The notes under the pieces: generated by a model
The model's database searches: none
Seen by the model: the letters and a program-made list of their open reading frames with translations, nothing else
What the model was told of the DNA's origin: nothing
Part shown: in pieces, positions 1 to 7,288 of the stretch
Position numbering within the stretch: position 1 is the first letter of the stretch
How the letters are laid out: each line of letters opens with the position of its first letter
NCBI GenBank assembly: GCA_900757505.1
Contig: CAAEOE010000010.1
Span: 1-13,701, forward strand
DNA from: an uncultured Collinsella sp.
GTDB lineage: Bacteria; Actinomycetota; Coriobacteriia; Coriobacteriales; Coriobacteriaceae
Direction: 5' to 3'
DNA: 13,701 nucleotides
Program-made: the position numbers and the translations under genes

Positions 1-26
1 GCATGAAGTTTGTCGCGAGTTCCGCA

Positions 27-63
27 CGCAAAGGAAAGCACTTAATGTGCTTTCCGTCTTGCG
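27..63. terminator. Stem-loop at window start, possible terminator of the upstream gene
   Basis: A perfect 9-bp inverted repeat, GGAAAGCAC (33-41) and GTGCTTTCC (47-55), encloses a 5-nt TTAAT loop. It can be extended by CGCAA (27-31) pairing with TTGCG (59-63) across a small asymmetric bulge. No run of T follows, so it is not a textbook intrinsic terminator. It probably marks the 3' end of a transcript that begins before the window, or is a stray palindromic repeat. Confidence 0.45.
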
Positions 64-127
64 CAGGACTGTAGAGCAGGAAACTTAATTACGCGCCGCT
101 CCCCGCCCACGCCGGGCAAACCCTCCC

Positions 128-156
128 TTGTACTTTATCTAGGTAGAGTGTATGAT
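128..156 (+). promoter_or_regulatory. Candidate sigma-70-type promoter of the amino-acid ABC operon
   Basis: A TATGAT -10 box (151-156, one mismatch to TATAAT) lies exactly 17 bp downstream of TTGTAC (128-133), which matches only the first three bases of the -35 consensus. Initiation would fall near 163, leaving a leader of about 50 nt before the first gene. The 1-212 stretch holds no other recognisable gene. Confidence 0.4.
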
Positions 157-212
157 TCTGAACGTTACATGACTCACTTTACCTAACTAAAGTGCCACCA
201 AGGGGGAATACC

Positions 213-1073
213 ATGAATACCGATATGTCTCGTCGTCAGTTTGTTGGTCTAGCCGGCTCGCTCGCTACGGTGCTTGGCCTTGGTCTTGTCGGGTGCGGCG
301 GTGGTGCCGGCAAGGGCTCCGCTGCTGGCTCTGCCGCGGCCAAGGATGTGAAGGGCGCTACGGAGTCCAAGAAGCTCGTGGTGGGCTTTGACAAGTCCTA
401 CCCTCCGTACGGCTTTGTGGGCGATGATGGCGAGTACACCGGCTTTGATCTCGATCTGGCCAAGGCTGTTGCCGATAAGCAGGGCTGGGAGGTCAAATAC
501 GAGGCCATCGACTGGGATGCCAAGGATACGCTGCTCAACTCGGGTGCCATCAACTGCATCTGGAACGGCTTTACCATGGAGGGCCGTGAGGACGACTACA
601 CGTTCTCCGAGCCGTACATGCTCAACGAGCAGGTGCTGGTGGTCAAGAAGGATGCGGGCATCAAGGGCTGGGACGATCTTGCCGGCAAGACTGTGATTAC
701 CCAGACCGATTCCGCTGCGCAGGATGTGCTCGAGGGTGACCAGAAGGATCTGGCGGCGACGTTTGCCACGCTCGACACGATCGGCGAGTACAACACGGCC
801 TTTATGCAGCTCGAGAGCGGCGCGGTCGATGCCGTGGCTTGCGACCTTTCGATTGCCCAGTATCAGCTTGCCGCCAAGCCTGATGCTTATACGCAGCTTG
901 ATGAGCCGCTGTCCAGCGAGCACTACGCCGTCGGCTTTAAGAAGGGCGACACCAAGTCGGCCGACGCCGTGACCGAGTCGCTCAAGGCACTCTATGAGGA
1001 CGGCACGGTTAAGGACCTGTGCGACAAGTATTCAAGCTATGGTCTATCCTTCGACAACTGGGTGCTCAAATAG
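213..1073 (+). CDS. Amino-acid ABC transporter substrate-binding lipoprotein
   Basis: This is the solute-binding component of a polar amino-acid importer, 286 aa, tethered to the outer face of the membrane. The start is ATG 213, because AAGGGGGA (200-207) is well spaced before it; the in-frame GTG at 192 lies upstream of that site. The N-terminus has a twin-arginine motif SRRQF (6-10), a hydrophobic stretch, and a lipobox LVGC with Cys28 as the lipidated residue. That points to Tat export and lipoprotein processing. A Gly/Ala/Ser/Lys linker follows to about residue 55. The mature part is a family 3 bacterial solute-binding fold, with hallmarks YPPYGF, YTGFDLDLAKAVA, the ligand-contact stretch NGFTMEGRE and FSEPYM. 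It is followed by permease and ATPase genes. The ligand could be glutamine, a basic amino acid or cystine; the sequence alone does not decide. Confidence 0.92.
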   Translation: MNTDMSRRQFVGLAGSLATVLGLGLVGCGGGAGKGSAAGSAAAKDVKGATESKKLVVGFDKSYPPYGFVGDDGEYTGFDLDLAKAVADKQGWEVKYEAIDWDAKDTLLNSGAINCIWNGFTMEGREDDYTFSEPYMLNEQVLVVKKDAGIKGWDDLAGKTVITQTDSAAQDVLEGDQKDLAATFATLDTIGEYNTAFMQLESGAVDAVACDLSIAQYQLAAKPDAYTQLDEPLSSEHYAVGFKKGDTKSADAVTESLKALYEDGTVKDLCDKYSSYGLSFDNWVLK

Positions 1074-1090
1074 CGGCTTTCCCAGGCACC

Positions 1091-1159
1091 CGATTTTGCC
1101 GTTCAAGCCGTCGCTTGCGTACATTTAGTACGCGGCGCTCCTCTTTCACGGCAAACTCG
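1091..1159. repeat. 69-bp palindromic element (REP/MITE-like)
   Basis: Two 32-nt arms (1091-1122 and 1128-1159) are imperfect reverse complements around an ATTTA loop (1123-1127). The outer blocks TTTGCCGT and ACGGCAAA and the inner blocks GCGTAC and GTACGC are perfect, and the middle is mismatched. It lies between the binding-protein and permease genes and codes for nothing. No second copy was seen in this window. It could be a dispersed repetitive extragenic palindrome, or an mRNA hairpin that lowers downstream expression relative to the binding protein. There is no downstream T-tract. A further 6-bp inverted repeat, AAACCC (1170-1175) and GGGTTT (1187-1192), follows before the permease start. 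Confidence 0.65.
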
Positions 1160-1223
1160 AGCACCTGGAAAACCCGCTTTAGCATTGGGTTTGCTGTTCT
1201 GTTGTCGCGAAAGAGAGCTTAGG

Positions 1224-1877
1224 TTGTCTATTCAGATCATGATGCAGATGCTTGGCCAGGGGTTCTTGGTCAGTTTGCAGCTGTTTGTGCTGACGCTGCT
1301 CGGGTCGATTCCGCTGGGAATTCCCGTGGCGTTTATGCGCATGAGCAAAATCGCGCCGCTTCGCTGGATTGCGCGCATCTACATTTCGGTCATGCGCGGT
1401 ACGCCGCTCATGCTGCAGATGTTTGCCATCTACTTTGCCCCGTACTACGTGTTCGGCATTTCGCTTACGCCCGATTCCAAGTGGACGGCGTGCGTTGTGG
1501 CGTTCATCATCAACTACGCCGGCTACTTTGCCGAGATCTATCGCTCGGGCTTGCAGTCGATTCCGCGCGGTCAATACGAGGCAGCCGAGGTGCTGGGCTA
1601 TTCGCGCATGCAGACGTTTCTGTATATCGTGATGCCGCAGGTCGCCAAGCGTATTCTGCCTGCGATGGGCAACGAGATCATCACGCTGGTCAAGGACACG
1701 TCGCTGGCGTTTGCCATTGGCGTGGGTGAGATGTTCTCGACGGCCAAGGCACTGGTCGCCTCGCAGGTGAGCATGGTGCCGTTTGCGATCGCGGCGTTGA
1801 TCTACTGGGTCTTTAACTTTGTGGTCGAGATGCTGCTGGGCGCCGCCGAAAAGAAGCTGGACTATTATCATGACTAA
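1224..1877 (+). CDS. Amino-acid ABC transporter permease
   Basis: This is the integral membrane subunit of the polar amino-acid importer (HisM/GlnP type), 217 aa from the chosen start. TTG 1224 is preferred because AAGAGAG (1211-1217) lies 6 nt before it. The ATG codons at 1239 and 1242 lack a nearby ribosome binding site, and the TTG at 1185 would add an implausible Cys/Arg-rich extension. Several hydrophobic segments are visible, starting with GFLVSLQLFVLTLLGSI. The cytoplasmic EAA loop that docks on the ATPase is clear (EAAEVLGYSRMQTF followed by YIVMPQ). With only one permease gene, the transporter probably uses a homodimer. The gene's 3' end overlaps the ATPase gene by 8 bp, implying translational coupling. 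Confidence 0.9.
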   Translation: MSIQIMMQMLGQGFLVSLQLFVLTLLGSIPLGIPVAFMRMSKIAPLRWIARIYISVMRGTPLMLQMFAIYFAPYYVFGISLTPDSKWTACVVAFIINYAGYFAEIYRSGLQSIPRGQYEAAEVLGYSRMQTFLYIVMPQVAKRILPAMGNEIITLVKDTSLAFAIGVGEMFSTAKALVASQVSMVPFAIAALIYWVFNFVVEMLLGAAEKKLDYYHD

Positions 1878-2634
1878 CTCAGTGATGAAAATCGAAAACG
1901 CGCGTAAGGCGTTTGGCGGCAATGAGGTGCTCAAGGATATCTCGCTTGAGGTGAAGCGTGGCGAGGTCGTGGCGATTATCGGGCCTTCGGGTGGCGGCAA
2001 GTCCACGCTGCTGCGGTGTGCCACGCTGCTCGAGACACTCGACGGAGGCTCACTCTCGTTTGGTGACCTTGCCGTTGCGACGGATGCGGGTTCGGGCGCG
2101 GTCTATGCGAAGGGCGATGTGCCCAAGCGGGCACGCTCGCGATTCGGCCTGGTGTTCCAAAATTACAACCTGTTCCCGCACTATACCGTGATGAAAAACA
2201 TCATCGACGCGCCGATCCGCGTACTTAAGCGCCCGCGCGAGCAGGCGGAAGCTCGTGCGCGCGAGTTGATCGCGCAGATGGGGCTTACGGGCAACGAGAA
2301 CAAGGTGCCATGTGAGCTTTCGGGCGGCCAGCAACAGCGTGTGAGTATCGCCCGCGCCTTGGCGCTCGATCCGGAGATCCTGTTCTTTGACGAGCCGACC
2401 TCGGCACTCGATCCCGAGCTGACGGCCGAGGTGCTGCGTGTCATTAAAGACCTTGCCGCGCAGAATATGACGATGGTGATTGTGACCCACGCAATGCAGT
2501 TTGCGCGCGATGTTGCCGACCGCGTGGTCTTTATGGATGGCGGCCGCATTGTCGAGGAGGGGCCTGCCGATCAGGTTATCGGCCATCCGCGCGAGCAGCG
2601 CACGCGTGAGTTCTTGAGCCGTATCGAGGGGTAG
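1870..2634 (+). CDS. Amino-acid ABC transporter ATP-binding protein
   Basis: This is the cytoplasmic ATPase powering the importer (GlnQ/HisP family), 254 aa, the usual family length. ATG 1870 overlaps the permease stop by 8 bp. ATG 1885 is an alternative, but neither has a strong ribosome binding site, so coupled translation is likely. All catalytic motifs are intact: Walker A GPSGGGKST (38-46), Q-loop in LVFQNYNLFPH, signature LSGGQQQR (from Leu150), Walker B ILFFDEP (Asp174, Glu175), D-loop SALD and switch His207 (VIVTHAMQ). The segment between Walker A and the Q-loop carries a modest insertion (around TDAGSGAVYAKGD), as in the histidine-permease subfamily, where this region is also extended. 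A strong terminator follows, closing the three-gene operon. Confidence 0.95.
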   Translation: MTNSVMKIENARKAFGGNEVLKDISLEVKRGEVVAIIGPSGGGKSTLLRCATLLETLDGGSLSFGDLAVATDAGSGAVYAKGDVPKRARSRFGLVFQNYNLFPHYTVMKNIIDAPIRVLKRPREQAEARARELIAQMGLTGNENKVPCELSGGQQQRVSIARALALDPEILFFDEPTSALDPELTAEVLRVIKDLAAQNMTMVIVTHAMQFARDVADRVVFMDGGRIVEEGPADQVIGHPREQRTREFLSRIEG

Positions 2635-2667
2635 ACTCAGGTATTTACTCAACTATTAATTGAGGCG

Positions 2668-2707
2668 AAGCCGCCGCAGGTCTTACGGTCTGTGGCGGCT
2701 TTTGTTT
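2668..2707 (+). terminator. Intrinsic terminator of the ABC operon
   Basis: A 12-bp stem (2668-2679 with 2690-2701, one G-U pair, core GCCGCC/GGCGGC) closes a 10-nt loop and runs straight into TTTTGTTT (2700-2707). It lies about 35 nt after the ATPase stop codon. Confidence 0.9.
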
Positions 2708-2740
2708 GCATCGACGGGGTTCAATAATCGCCTCACAAGC

Positions 2741-2943
2741 TTGTCTCTTCCTCTCGCCGCCTGTATTCATACGTGCGCCGAAAGGTATGCATGGACAGCC
2801 GCCCGTGAGGGTAGGGTGGTGACATAGGACATTTGGAGGGTGAGTCGGCTCGGCTGCCGACCATGCTGCTCCCGGGATGGCACCGACCGCGAACTCTCCC
2901 CGTTGGCGTCGCGCATTGCGCGCGGCCCTGCAAGGAGGTCATC
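2741..2943 (+). promoter_or_regulatory. Promoter candidate and structured leader of the EF-G-like gene
   Basis: TTGTCT (2741-2746) and TATTCA (2764-2769) are 17 bp apart and form a weak promoter candidate. The leader of about 170 nt that follows is GC-rich and structured. It contains hairpin GTCGGC/GCCGAC (2843-2848 with 2855-2860) and hairpin CGCGC-att-GCGCG (2910-2922) just before the ribosome binding site AAGGAGGT (2932-2939). Between them, GGGA (2874-2877) and GA (2885-2886) can pair with TCTCCC (2895-2900), leaving TGGCACC as a 7-nt bulge that resembles a T-box antiterminator. An open frame continues upstream of ATG 2944 to TTG 2833, but it has no suitable ribosome binding site and no EF-G homology, so this stretch is read as untranslated. 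Confidence 0.35.
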
Positions 2944-5019
2944 ATGGGTGCTCCCAAGACCGGTAACGTAAGGAACGTGGTGCTCGTAGGCCAAGGCGGG
3001 GTGGGCAAGACTTCACTCGCCGAAGCCATGCTCCACCTTTCCGGCAAGACCGCCCGCCTGGGCGGCCACGACGGCACCAAGCCTACGCTCGACTATGACC
3101 CTGAAGAGGTCAAGCGTGCATTTTCCATCTCGACGACCATTGCACCGATCGACTGGAAGGGCGCACGCATCAATGTGCTCGATGCCCCGTGCTACCCCGA
3201 TTTTATCGGCGACGCCTATGCCGCGATGAGCGTCTGCGAGACGGCTCTGTTTGTGGTCGACGCCGAGGCCGGCCCGCAGCCTACGACGGTTAAGCTCTGG
3301 TATGCCGCCGAGGACCTGCGTCTGGCACGTGCGGTATTCGTAAACCGCCTGTCGCGCTCCGAGGCCAGCTTTGCGACCACAATGGACCTGCTGCAGGAGC
3401 GCTTTGGCACGCGCCTGGGCGCCGTGACCCTTCCCTGGGGCGAGGGCGAGGACTTTGACGGCATCATCGACCTGGTGCGCATGAAGGCGCGCCATTGCAA
3501 CGGCACCGAAGCCGTTGAGTCGGAGATTCCCGAGGAGTATCGTGCCCAGGCCGAGGAAGCCCATGACCATCTGTGCGAGTTGGTGGCCGAGGCCGACGAC
3601 GAGCTGATGATGAAGTACCTGGAAGGCGAGGAGACGCTGACGCAGGAGGAACTTGAAGGCCTGCTGTCGAAGGCGATCGCCGAGCGCATCTTTGTGCCGG
3701 TCTTTGCGGGCGATTGCATTAAGGAGCAGGGCGTCAACTCGCTGATGGACGACATCGCAACGTACTTCCCGGCGCCGACCGACTACGGCGAGATGCCGCT
3801 TATCGACGGCGATTCGCTTAAGATCTCGAGTGACGACGATCGTCCGGTGGCGTTTGTGTTTAAGACGCTGGCCGATCCGCAGCAGGGTCGCATCAGCTTT
3901 ATCAAGGTGCTGACGGGCACGCTTGAGCCGGGCCTTGAGCTGATCAACGCGCGTACCCGCAAGAGCGACCGTCTGGCTCACCTGTATGTGATGTGCGGCC
4001 GCGACATGACCGAGGTCGGTCACGCCTATGCCGGCGACATTATCGTGGCGCCCAAGTTGGCGGCCGAGACGGGTGACACGCTCTCCATTACCGGCAAGGT
4101 CGAGGCTGCGGCGTTTAAGTTCCCCAACTCGCAGTATCGCATCGCTATTGAGGCCGAGAATCGCGGGGACGAAGAGAAGCTCTACACGTTTATCGAGAAG
4201 GCCTGCAAGGCCGATCCGACCATGAGCATCGACCGCGACGAGGAGACCGGCCAGACCATTATCTCCGCCGTTGGTGAGGCGCAGGTTTCGGTGCTGCTCA
4301 ACCGTCTGGAGGACCGCACCAAGGTCGCTGCCAAGAGCGTGCCGATCCGCATCCCGTATCGCGAGACCATCCGCCGCACGGCGAGCGCTCAGGGCCGCCA
4401 CAAGAAGCAGACCGGTGGTGCCGGTCAGTACGGCGACTGCTGGCTGCGCGTGGAGCCGCTCATTGGGCCCGACGGCACGAGCGATGGCTATGAGTTTGTG
4501 GACGAGGTCGTGGGCGGCCGCATTCCGCGCTCGCTGATCCCCGCCGTGGACAAGGGCGTCCAGGAGACCATGAAGGACGGCATCATTGCCGGCTATCCGC
4601 TCACGGGCATTCGCGTGGCTGTGTACGACGGCTCGTATCACAGCGTCGACTCCAACGAGATGGCGTTCCGCGCGGCGGCTCGCATCGGCCTGCGCAAGGC
4701 ATGCGCCGATGCCGACCCGGTGGTGCTGGAGCCCATCGAGGAAATCACGGTGACAATCCCCGAGAGCTACGCCGGTGCCGTGATGGGTGACATCTCGGCA
4801 TCGCGCGGTCGCGTGACGGGCATGGAGACCGATGAGCGCGGCGACACCGTGGTCATTGCCCAGGCGCCGCTGGCCGAGCTGACGGATTACTCGACGCGTC
4901 TGCGCTCTATCACGCGCGGCACGGGCGACTTTACCATGGAGCCCGCCGGCTACGAGCAGGTTCCCTATGACGTTCAGGCCAAGCTGGTCGAGCGCTATGA
5001 GGAGGGTCGCGCTAAGTAA
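2944..5019 (+). CDS. EF-G-like protein with degenerate GTPase motifs
   Basis: This is a translation-factor homologue of 691 aa, the full length of EF-G. ATG 2944 follows AAGGAGGT at 4 nt spacing. It most resembles the FusA2/EF-G-like branch, which opens with NVRNVVLVG. The P-loop is intact (GQGGVGKTS, 16-24). G3 reads DAPCY from Asp80 instead of DTPGH, losing the glycine and the catalytic histidine. G4 reads NRLS (134-137) instead of NKxD, losing the guanine-specifying Asp. Domain IV is well preserved (YRETIRR from Tyr472; GGAGQYG at 491-497), as are the C-terminal domains (IPESYAGAVMGDISASRGRV). The ribosome-facing parts are therefore conserved while nucleotide binding and hydrolysis look altered. 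It is flanked by a terminator on each side and so is monocistronic. It is probably a ribosome-associated or stress paralogue rather than the housekeeping EF-G. A tetracycline-resistance-type protection protein is a less likely reading. Confidence 0.88.
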   Translation: MGAPKTGNVRNVVLVGQGGVGKTSLAEAMLHLSGKTARLGGHDGTKPTLDYDPEEVKRAFSISTTIAPIDWKGARINVLDAPCYPDFIGDAYAAMSVCETALFVVDAEAGPQPTTVKLWYAAEDLRLARAVFVNRLSRSEASFATTMDLLQERFGTRLGAVTLPWGEGEDFDGIIDLVRMKARHCNGTEAVESEIPEEYRAQAEEAHDHLCELVAEADDELMMKYLEGEETLTQEELEGLLSKAIAERIFVPVFAGDCIKEQGVNSLMDDIATYFPAPTDYGEMPLIDGDSLKISSDDDRPVAFVFKTLADPQQGRISFIKVLTGTLEPGLELINARTRKSDRLAHLYVMCGRDMTEVGHAYAGDIIVAPKLAAETGDTLSITGKVEAAAFKFPNSQYRIAIEAENRGDEEKLYTFIEKACKADPTMSIDRDEETGQTIISAVGEAQVSVLLNRLEDRTKVAAKSVPIRIPYRETIRRTASAQGRHKKQTGGAGQYGDCWLRVEPLIGPDGTSDGYEFVDEVVGGRIPRSLIPAVDKGVQETMKDGIIAGYPLTGIRVAVYDGSYHSVDSNEMAFRAAARIGLRKACADADPVVLEPIEEITVTIPESYAGAVMGDISASRGRVTGMETDERGDTVVIAQAPLAELTDYSTRLRSITRGTGDFTMEPAGYEQVPYDVQAKLVERYEEGRAK

Positions 5020-5053
5020 CGTGTGGCTTTGTCTGCGCCACGCATGTTGATGC

Positions 5054-5089
5054 AAGGGCCGCTCTGGGTGATCCGGAGCGGCCCTTTTT
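5054..5089 (+). terminator. Intrinsic terminator of the EF-G-like gene
   Basis: A perfect 11-bp stem, AAGGGCCGCTC (5054-5064) with GAGCGGCCCTT (5076-5086), closes an 11-nt loop and ends in TTTTT (5085-5089), 35 nt after the stop. Read on the minus strand it lacks a useful T-run, so it mainly serves the plus-strand gene. The convergent nuclease gene ends 43 nt away. Confidence 0.92.
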
Positions 5090-5131
5090 GATCCCTGGGG
5101 GATGCAAATCGGTTCTTGTCGTGCTGAGGGG

Positions 5132-6112
5132 TTAGTCCCCCGAGGCCTGGTTGCGGCCGGTGGCGTAGTCGATCTGCACATGCGGCTGCAGGTTGTAGCA
5201 GTACACGTGGAAGCACAGCGTTTTGCCGTGGTCCTCGACCGATTGTGCCTCGAGGCGCACGCCGCGGCAGACGAGTTCCTCTTCGTTATACATGGGCGTG
5301 ACGCGGTAGAGCACGTGGTTGCCCGTGTCGCGGATGTAGCCGAGGATCTGCTCTTCAAACGGCAGCATGCCCGTTTCGTTGAGATAGCGCGTGCCGGTGA
5401 GGAGATTCTTGCGATTGGCGTTTTCGCCGCAGAGTGACCAGGCGATGAGGTGGCAGCGGTTGTAGAGGCTCTGGCCTGGAATAAAGTCGTAGCGCTGCTG
5501 GTGCCAACCGGCAGGATGGATACGCGAGATATCGCCGCGCTTGCCCTGACCGAGCGATTCGGGGCCCACGCAGGCGAGAGCCTTGCGAGTGCGGCCCAGG
5601 CTGTCGAGCTTGGAGAATTTCTTAAAGCAGCCCTCTTCGGTGGCACGATCGTATTCATCGAGTGTGAATGACGGCGTGCCGAGCGGATGCGTGCCGTCGG
5701 CGCGGAGGGCAACGTAGGGGTTGCCGGCGTAGTCGGGAATGCTGCTGAGATATACACCGCGGGCGCGGTTGAGGTCGGGGTTTTCGACCTCGTCGATGGG
5801 GGTGGCGACGCTGTCCGCGGAAGCGTCATCGGTGTCGCTTGCGGCGGAATCGGGGCCATCGCCAGAGTCTTGGCTATTTTGAGAGTCCTCGGAGCTCGCT
5901 GTTCCCGATTCGAGCCGGGCGACCAAGTCCGCTTCGTCGTCGGTACGGCTGGGACTCTCGTTTTGCTTCTCGGCCAGAGCCGCTGCCTGCTCATCGCTTT
6001 GCGGTGATAACAGCTTGGGCGCTCCGTCGAGCGACCCTGTGAACAGCGCAAACCCCAGCACCACGGCGGTGCCGATGGAAAGTGCTTGCTTGTAGGCGGA
6101 CTTGCGCGACAT
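5132..6112 (-). CDS. Secreted or membrane-anchored DNA/RNA non-specific endonuclease
   Basis: This is a predicted extracytoplasmic nuclease of the beta-beta-alpha metal family, 326 aa, close to streptococcal DNA-entry and mitogenic-factor nucleases. ATG 6112 has AGGAG (6122-6118) at 5 nt. A basic N-terminus and one hydrophobic segment (about 10-26) form a signal peptide or anchor. An acidic Ser/Asp/Glu/Ala-rich linker runs to about residue 110. The catalytic domain follows: NRCHLIAW carries the presumed general base His221, and the stretch from Asn231 to Asn245 (NANRKN, LLTGTRYLN) should hold the metal-binding Asn. The usual G of the RGH motif is Cys220. Several further cysteines (LCG, LVCRG, LCFHVYC) allow disulfides. 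It is a lone gene; the 129 bp upstream shows no convincing promoter. Roles could be nutrient scavenging, DNA uptake or biofilm DNA degradation. Confidence 0.88.
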   Translation of the reverse strand: MSRKSAYKQALSIGTAVVLGFALFTGSLDGAPKLLSPQSDEQAAALAEKQNESPSRTDDEADLVARLESGTASSEDSQNSQDSGDGPDSAASDTDDASADSVATPIDEVENPDLNRARGVYLSSIPDYAGNPYVALRADGTHPLGTPSFTLDEYDRATEEGCFKKFSKLDSLGRTRKALACVGPESLGQGKRGDISRIHPAGWHQQRYDFIPGQSLYNRCHLIAWSLCGENANRKNLLTGTRYLNETGMLPFEEQILGYIRDTGNHVLYRVTPMYNEEELVCRGVRLEAQSVEDHGKTLCFHVYCYNLQPHVQIDYATGRNQASGD

Positions 6113-6241
6113 TGAGGCTCCTGGATGGACGGTTGGGAATCTACCAGTCTAGCAGGAGCCGGCAGAGGCCGTTCTGTCGAACAAATACTTAAGATTTGGG
6201 ACAAACGCTACGGATTCATTTGCCTCATATTTGACGTATGG

Positions 6242-7252
6242 CTAGATTGAGGTGGAACCGAGCCAATTGAGTTTACATTCGAGAATGCGCTGCTCACCGG
6301 GCGTGCTGCTGCCATCGAGTAGCGCGAGGAGCATCTCGGCCGCCTCTCTGCCTTCCTGGTCGACGGGCTCGATGATCGTGGAGACGGTCGGCGTGGTGAG
6401 GTTGGTCCAGTCTTCGCAGTTGAGTCCCAAAAGACCGATTTGCTGCGGAAGTAGATGGGCCATGGGTTGGAGGGCCTTGTAGACACGGGGAAGCGCCCAT
6501 TGGTTTTGTACGAAGATGAGCGTGCGCTTGGCGGGGTTGAACTTGTATTTAAAGTATTCGGTGAGCTCGTTGATTGACGGCTTGTTGTGATCGATGGGGA
6601 TGGCTTTGTAGAGCTGCCCATTCGCGGCCAATGCCTCGGCATATCCCTGAAAACGTTCCATGCGAGTGCGCATTTCGGTCATGTTGGCGGCGATGGAAAA
6701 GAAGTCTTCGTAGCCGGCGTCGAGAAGCGCCTGCGTGGCATTGTACACGCCGTCGTAGAGGTTGGTTTTGATCCAGCTGGTGCCTGGGCTGTAGATGGCC
6801 GCGTCAAAAAAGACGACGGGCTTGCCGGCGCGCTTGATGCGGTCGTGGACTGCCTTGAAATTTGCCGTGGGCTGGATGATAAAACCATCGACGCCCAGTG
6901 AGAGCATTTTGTCGACATACATGAGCTCGGTCTCGGGGTTAAAGTTGCTCGTGCAAACGACCGTCTGGTAGCCCGCGGGGAGCATGACCTGCTCCATGCC
7001 GTTGAGGACGAGGCCCGCCCATTTGTTGGTGTTATCCAAGATGATGATGGCGATGACGTGGGTTTGCTTGCCGGTGAGCGTTTGCGCTTGGGCGTTGGGA
7101 ACGTATCCGAGTTCCTTGATGACGCGCGCAATCTTTGCCTGCGTCTTCTCGCTAAGCTTTTCTCGTTTGTCGTTGAGGTAATACGAGACGCTTGCCGTCG
7201 AGGTTCCCGCCTCTCGAGCGACGTCTGCGATCGTAACGCGCTGTTTTGCCAC
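6242..7252 (-). CDS. LacI-family transcriptional regulator
   Basis: This is a DNA-binding sugar-responsive regulator, 336 aa, a normal LacI length. GTG 7252 is chosen because GGAAGGAGT (7265-7257) is ideally placed before it; ATG 7288 would add 12 residues upstream of the helix-turn-helix and has no ribosome binding site. The N-terminus is a canonical LacI HTH (VTIADVAREAGTSTASVSYYL, split here as 6-14 and 15-26), with hinge helix NAQAQTLTG including Leu59. The rest is a periplasmic-binding-protein-like effector domain (VIAIIILDNTN, VDGFIIQPT, IGLLGLNCEDW and the TTPTVSTI stretch). It is transcribed divergently from the PTS/transketolase operon, so it most likely controls that operon in response to the imported sugar or its phosphate. 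No terminator hairpin was seen between its stop and the nuclease gene. Confidence 0.93.
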   Translation of the reverse strand: MAKQRVTIADVAREAGTSTASVSYYLNDKREKLSEKTQAKIARVIKELGYVPNAQAQTLTGKQTHVIAIIILDNTNKWAGLVLNGMEQVMLPAGYQTVVCTSNFNPETELMYVDKMLSLGVDGFIIQPTANFKAVHDRIKRAGKPVVFFDAAIYSPGTSWIKTNLYDGVYNATQALLDAGYEDFFSIAANMTEMRTRMERFQGYAEALAANGQLYKAIPIDHNKPSINELTEYFKYKFNPAKRTLIFVQNQWALPRVYKALQPMAHLLPQQIGLLGLNCEDWTNLTTPTVSTIIEPVDQEGREAAEMLLALLDGSSTPGEQRILECKLNWLGSTSI

Positions 7253-7288
7253 AGCGACTCCTTCCGACAGATGAGCATTTTCCAACAT

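Noticed and set aside
2833..2943. N-terminal extension of the EF-G-like protein from TTG 2833
   Set aside because: The extension is not EF-G-like, and AAGGAGGT lies directly before ATG 2944.
2944..5019. Tetracycline-resistance ribosomal protection protein
   Set aside because: Size and domain IV fit the EF-G superfamily generally, but the NVRNVVLVG opening and the degenerate G3/G4 motifs are closer to FusA2-like EF-G paralogues, and there is no mobile-element context.
5102..6007. Several plus-strand open frames opposite the nuclease gene
   Set aside because: No ribosome binding sites and no domain signals; the nuclease on the minus strand has a signal peptide, catalytic motif and ribosome binding site.
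3013..6204. Very long minus-strand open frame across the EF-G-like gene and nuclease gene (over 1000 codons)
   Set aside because: It is antisense to a clear EF-G-like gene and out of frame with the nuclease. The translation is repetitive Arg/Ala/His/Leu-rich with no recognisable domain, typical of a shadow frame in high-GC DNA.
7253..7288. ATG 7288 as start of the LacI-family gene
   Set aside because: GGAAGGAGT is positioned for GTG 7252, inside the putative extension; no ribosome binding site precedes 7288.
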